Source: Candidatus Anaerobutyricum stercoripullorum (lineage in GTDB: Bacteria > Bacillota > Clostridia > Lachnospirales > Lachnospiraceae). Taken from it: a DNA stretch of 7,804 bases. Under the pieces are notes generated by a model. The model had not been told where the DNA came from. It searched no databases and worked only from the letters and a program-made list of their open reading frames with translations. Positions within the stretch are counted from its first letter, which is position 1. Every line of letters starts with the position of its first letter. The stretch lies in contig DXEQ01000261.1 in the NCBI GenBank assembly GCA_019114885.1, positions 1 through 7,804 on the forward strand, in the 5' to 3' direction. The translations under genes were made by a program, and so were the position numbers. Of the stretch, positions 5,445-7,804 are shown one piece after another.

Positions 5445-6608
5445 TCACCTCTTTCCTCCGGTTCTCCCGCTGTCGGCGTCTGCCGCCATCCTCTCGTCAT
5501 AATGCCGGTAGGCATCGATCAGATACTTCATCCGCCGGATCTTCGTATCGAAGAGTCCCAGCCGGTAGAGGGTGATGACGATGGTACCCACCAAAAGAGC
5601 GATGATCATCCCCGTGATGCCATGCAGCTTAAATCCTGTGTAGATCAGAAAGAGGGTCATCATCGTACCCATCCCGATACTGTCACCGATGATCTTCGGC
5701 TGCAGAATCTGCCTTGTCAGAAGGCAGATCACATAGATGATCATCAGGATGATACCCTGACGGAAATGTCCGCTGAAAAATACGATCACCGCCCAGGGAA
5801 TGAGAACCGTACCGGTCCCCAGGATTGGCAGCAGATCAAGGAAAGCGATGAGCAGGGCAAGAAAGAGCGCGTAAGGATTGCGCAGGATCAGAAGTCCTGC
5901 CAGCAGGATCAGAAAAATAACAAACATGATCTTGAACTGCGCCAGCAAAAAACCGCCCAGAGCGGAGACCAGCCTGTCCCTGATCTTCTTCACATGCTCC
6001 TCCATATCCGACGGGATCAGACGACAAAGCTGCACGGAGATCTTCTCCCGGTCCGCGATAAAGAAGTAAGCGGCCAGGATCATAACCAGCGTACCCACCA
6101 GACCGTTGGTGATATTGGCGGCGGCATCCCCCATGAACTCCACACTCTTCGGCGCAAAATTATTGATAACGGTTCCCGCCTGCAGAAGGAGGTCGTTGAA
6201 TGCCGTCTCGATCTGATTGCCAAAATCTCCGGAAATCGGGGCGATCATGTCGTTGACCTTATCCCCGATCACCGTGATGGTATGCTGAAAATATCCATAG
6301 TATACCGGTGCGTCCGACAAAAAGGAGATCATCTCCCTGCCCAGCTTGGTGATCAGCAGATACCCCAGTCCCGCCAGGATCAACAGGACAAATATGATGA
6401 TAAAAGCCGAAGCCCACTGCTTGTTCAGCCGGATATGCTTCTCCAGAAAATTACAGAGGGGCGTCGCCAGCATCGCCAGAATCCAGCTTGCCACGAACGG
6501 CCAGAAAAATCCGAGCAGTCTCGGGACAATCAGGATCAGCAGCACCGCGCTGATCAAAAAAATCAAAATCTCGCCCACAATGTTCAAACCTATCTGCCAT
6601 CTTTTCAT
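5445..6608 (-). CDS. AI-2E family membrane permease, YtvI-like
   Basis: The AI-2E (PF01594) family includes putative exporters and the sporulation membrane protein YtvI; the cargo here is unknown. The 387 residues have hydrophobic segments at about 9-29, 33-50, 66-87, 164-185, 222-243, 246-281, 284-300 and 316-346. A long soluble loop spans about 90-160, the usual AI-2E layout. The conserved region LDLLPILGTGTVLIPWA (257-273) and QPKIIGDSIGMG (303-314) resemble YtvI, so a sporulation role is possible but inferred. The tail (about 355-387) is hydrophilic. The start is the ATG at 6606-6608, with GGAAGGTG (6614-6621) five bases upstream. An earlier in-frame ATG at 6665 lies inside the promoter and cannot be in the mRNA. 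First gene of the probable permease-phosphatase-rarA transcript. Confidence 0.93.
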   Translation of the reverse strand: MKRWQIGLNIVGEILIFLISAVLLILIVPRLLGFFWPFVASWILAMLATPLCNFLEKHIRLNKQWASAFIIIFVLLILAGLGYLLITKLGREMISFLSDAPVYYGYFQHTITVIGDKVNDMIAPISGDFGNQIETAFNDLLLQAGTVINNFAPKSVEFMGDAAANITNGLVGTLVMILAAYFFIADREKISVQLCRLIPSDMEEHVKKIRDRLVSALGGFLLAQFKIMFVIFLILLAGLLILRNPYALFLALLIAFLDLLPILGTGTVLIPWAVIVFFSGHFRQGIILMIIYVICLLTRQILQPKIIGDSIGMGTMMTLFLIYTGFKLHGITGMIIALLVGTIVITLYRLGLFDTKIRRMKYLIDAYRHYDERMAADADSGRTGGKR

Positions 6609-6649
6609 CAAAGCACCTTCCAATCTTTCCCATATTATTCTTTCTGAAT

Positions 6650-6678
6650 AGTATAACAATATCACCGAAACATATCAA
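6650..6678 (-). promoter_or_regulatory. Sigma-A-type promoter for the permease-phosphatase-rarA cluster
   Basis: On the minus strand TTGATA (6673-6678) and TATACT (6650-6655) are separated by 17 bases, each 5 of 6 to consensus. The start would fall near 6643, about 35 bases before the permease ATG. It lies in the 131-base gap after the DUF5688 gene, in which I see no convincing terminator. Confidence 0.75.
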
Positions 6679-6739
6679 CCCCGCCGCGGCAACTTATCAA
6701 AATCGAAAGAAAATAAACCGTGACCACCTTATCCCGCGC

Positions 6740-7630
6740 TCACCCTTCTCTGCGGTCCAGAGGGGTCAGTCTGTGATCTCTTCTATTATAATAATACACG
6801 GAATCGGATAAAATATCCACCGGGGAAACAATGACATGATTGGCATCCGTCACCATGGAAAAGAGGCAGTCCGGATTCGGCATCTGGCTGACAGGAAGCA
6901 GAAGCACTTCATGGATGCTGCTCGGAAGCACATAGAAATCCTCGCCCAGCCTGTCGGCAAAATTCTTGAGGATTCCATCATAAACCAGCACCGTCGCCCC
7001 GTTGATCTGCTGTTCATTGGTCAGAACATACATATTGGCTCCCGCCCTGATGCTCCCCTCCGAATATTTCAGATAGCTGTTCATATGTAAGATCTGCGGC
7101 GGGAACAGCCTGCGTGTATTCCTCTCGGCCACCAGCAGAAGTTCATCTCTGGAAATATTCCACAGGGTCAGTTCCCGGTTGGTGATCAGCGCAGTCGATA
7201 TCCCGATGGAATCCGTGTGGGCAATCCACCGGAAAGTGAGCGCCAGATCGTACATGCGGATAAAAGGACAGTCCGTGAGCAGCTCCCGGTTCTTCTCATA
7301 ATTGACCAGACGGAAAATGATCTTATCCCTCATGCGCTCATAGTGCAGCACATCCATCTCGTAAAAAGAAGACCTCTCCATGGCCCATTCGTATTCCTGC
7401 CGGATCCTGGACAGAACCTTCTCCATGTCCTCCCCCTTCTGGTAATCCTTATAAAACTCTTCCAGATACATGCAGGGAGATACATTCTCCTCATCCTCCC
7501 GGATGTACATGCCCTGATAAGTGACCCCGTTATTCTTCGTGGTCTCCTGAATCTGCACATCGGCATTCTCTTTCCAGCCCTCTAAAATGTGCTCCTCAAT
7601 ATAATTCTGAAACTCTTCAAAACTCAACAT
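6740..7630 (-). CDS. DUF5688 family protein, function unknown
   Basis: The 296 residues resemble the DUF5688 proteins that are common and often multicopy in Lachnospiraceae; I know no function for them. The N-terminal half is charged and helical (LSFEEFQNYIEEHI to about residue 120). The C-terminal half is mixed alpha/beta, with the family-like stretches ISTALITNREL (144-154), ANMYVLTNEQQINGATVLVYD (198-218), DFYVLPSSIHEVLLLP (231-246) and the ending SPVDILSDSVYYYN (269-282). There is no signal peptide, membrane segment or obvious catalytic motif, so it is probably cytoplasmic. The ATG has a near-perfect GGAGGAGG (7638-7645) seven bases upstream. It has its own promoter, and the next gene has one too, so it may be a single-gene unit. 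Confidence 0.88.
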   Translation of the reverse strand: MLSFEEFQNYIEEHILEGWKENADVQIQETTKNNGVTYQGMYIREDEENVSPCMYLEEFYKDYQKGEDMEKVLSRIRQEYEWAMERSSFYEMDVLHYERMRDKIIFRLVNYEKNRELLTDCPFIRMYDLALTFRWIAHTDSIGISTALITNRELTLWNISRDELLLVAERNTRRLFPPQILHMNSYLKYSEGSIRAGANMYVLTNEQQINGATVLVYDGILKNFADRLGEDFYVLPSSIHEVLLLPVSQMPNPDCLFSMVTDANHVIVSPVDILSDSVYYYNRRDHRLTPLDRREG

Positions 7631-7669
7631 AACGATTCCTCCTCCATCATTTTGAAATATTACTCTCTT

Positions 7670-7678
7670 ATTATATCA
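7670..7678 (-). promoter_or_regulatory. Extended -10 promoter for the DUF5688 gene
   Basis: On the minus strand TATAAT (7670-7675) is directly preceded by TGA, giving the extended -10 motif TGnTATAAT. The -35 position shows only a weak match (CTGGAA at 17 bases). Extended -10 promoters can work without a good -35. The start would be near 7663, about 33 bases before the ATG. The surrounding 7640-7735 is strongly AT-rich. Confidence 0.7.
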
Positions 7679-7731
7679 CATATTCCATATTTTTCCAGTA
7701 AAATATCATATTTTTTTACTATTTTTAACAT

Positions 7732-7804
7732 TTATTGTGGAGAAGTCTCCGGATTTGCAGCACTTTCCGTCTGCGGCGGGTCACAGGAGCGACATCTTCC
7801 AATC
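7732..7804 (-). other. Unassigned edge, possibly the 3' end of an upstream gene
   Basis: GC content rises sharply here compared with the AT-rich promoter region beside it. One minus-strand frame is open from the edge to a TAA at 7732-7734 (ending ...SAANPETSPQ), another ends at 7725. Either could be the tail of a gene outside the window, but neither is recognisable. GGAGA/TCTCC (7739-7750) is a small dyad with a 2-base loop. No RNA gene is recognised. Confidence 0.25.

Noticed and set aside
5438..5515. Twenty-six-residue N-terminal extension of the histidine phosphatase
   Set aside because: It would overlap the permease C-terminus, and the family begins at the KIYLVRHGE motif, which has its own ribosome site.
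5502..6647. Plus-strand frame of 381 codons opposite the permease gene
   Set aside because: It is the antisense shadow of a clearly coding membrane protein: rich in Asp, His, Gln and Arg, as expected from reversing hydrophobic codons, with no recognisable motif.
6609..6665. Nineteen-residue N-terminal extension of the permease
   Set aside because: The earlier ATG lies between the -35 and -10 boxes of the promoter, upstream of the predicted transcript start; the ATG at 6608 has a well-spaced ribosome site.
7690..7723. Terminator in the AT-rich tract with a run of seven T
   Set aside because: The possible stem (AGTAAAA with TTTTACT) is almost all A-T with unequal arms, too weak to call on either strand.

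Overview
The window reads like a chromosomal stretch from an anaerobic, low-to-mid-GC Firmicute, most likely Clostridia of the Lachnospiraceae type. This is an inference from content, not a database match. The signs are the ylxM-ffh pair with the start codon of a further gene just beyond it (usually rpsP), a rubrerythrin, a DUF5688-type protein (a family I associate with gut Lachnospiraceae), a YtvI-like AI-2E membrane protein, and strong AGGAGG-type ribosome binding sites. Every convincing gene lies on the minus strand, so transcription runs from high to low coordinates.

Layout in transcription order. (1) 7732-7804: an open edge with no assignable gene. (2) 6740-7630: a DUF5688-family protein behind an extended -10 promoter. 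(3) 3.6 kb cluster from a promoter at 6650-6678: AI-2E/YtvI-like permease (5445-6608), histidine phosphatase (4742-5437, 7 bases after the permease), a 190-base gap with three near-identical tandem repeats, rarA (3199-4551), and a 71-residue two-helix membrane protein that overlaps the end of rarA by 14 bases. (4) A rubrerythrin gene (2279-2821) with its own TTGACA promoter and a leader of about 97 bases. (5) A 341-base intergenic region with three inverted repeats, one of them a probable terminator, and a perfect-consensus sigma-A promoter (TTGACA, 17 bases, TATAAT). (6) ylxM (1581-1937) and ffh (141-1496), then the start codon of the next gene at 1-3.

ylxM and ffh form the signal recognition particle operon for co-translational membrane targeting. 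RarA acts at stalled or collapsed replication forks, and rubrerythrin removes peroxide in anaerobes. The permease, phosphatase and small membrane protein have no firm pathway; their spacing suggests one transcript.

Most of the window is ordinary conserved chromosome. I see no mobile element, CRISPR array, tRNA, rRNA or new defence-type system. The parts that deserve a second look are the minisatellite-like array before rarA with a broken in-frame acidic/Tyr-rich reading frame, the unusual start region of ylxM (hairpin at the mRNA 5' end, Shine-Dalgarno merged with ATG/GTG codons, better-spaced TTG), the structured region downstream of rubrerythrin, and the small membrane protein coupled to rarA.
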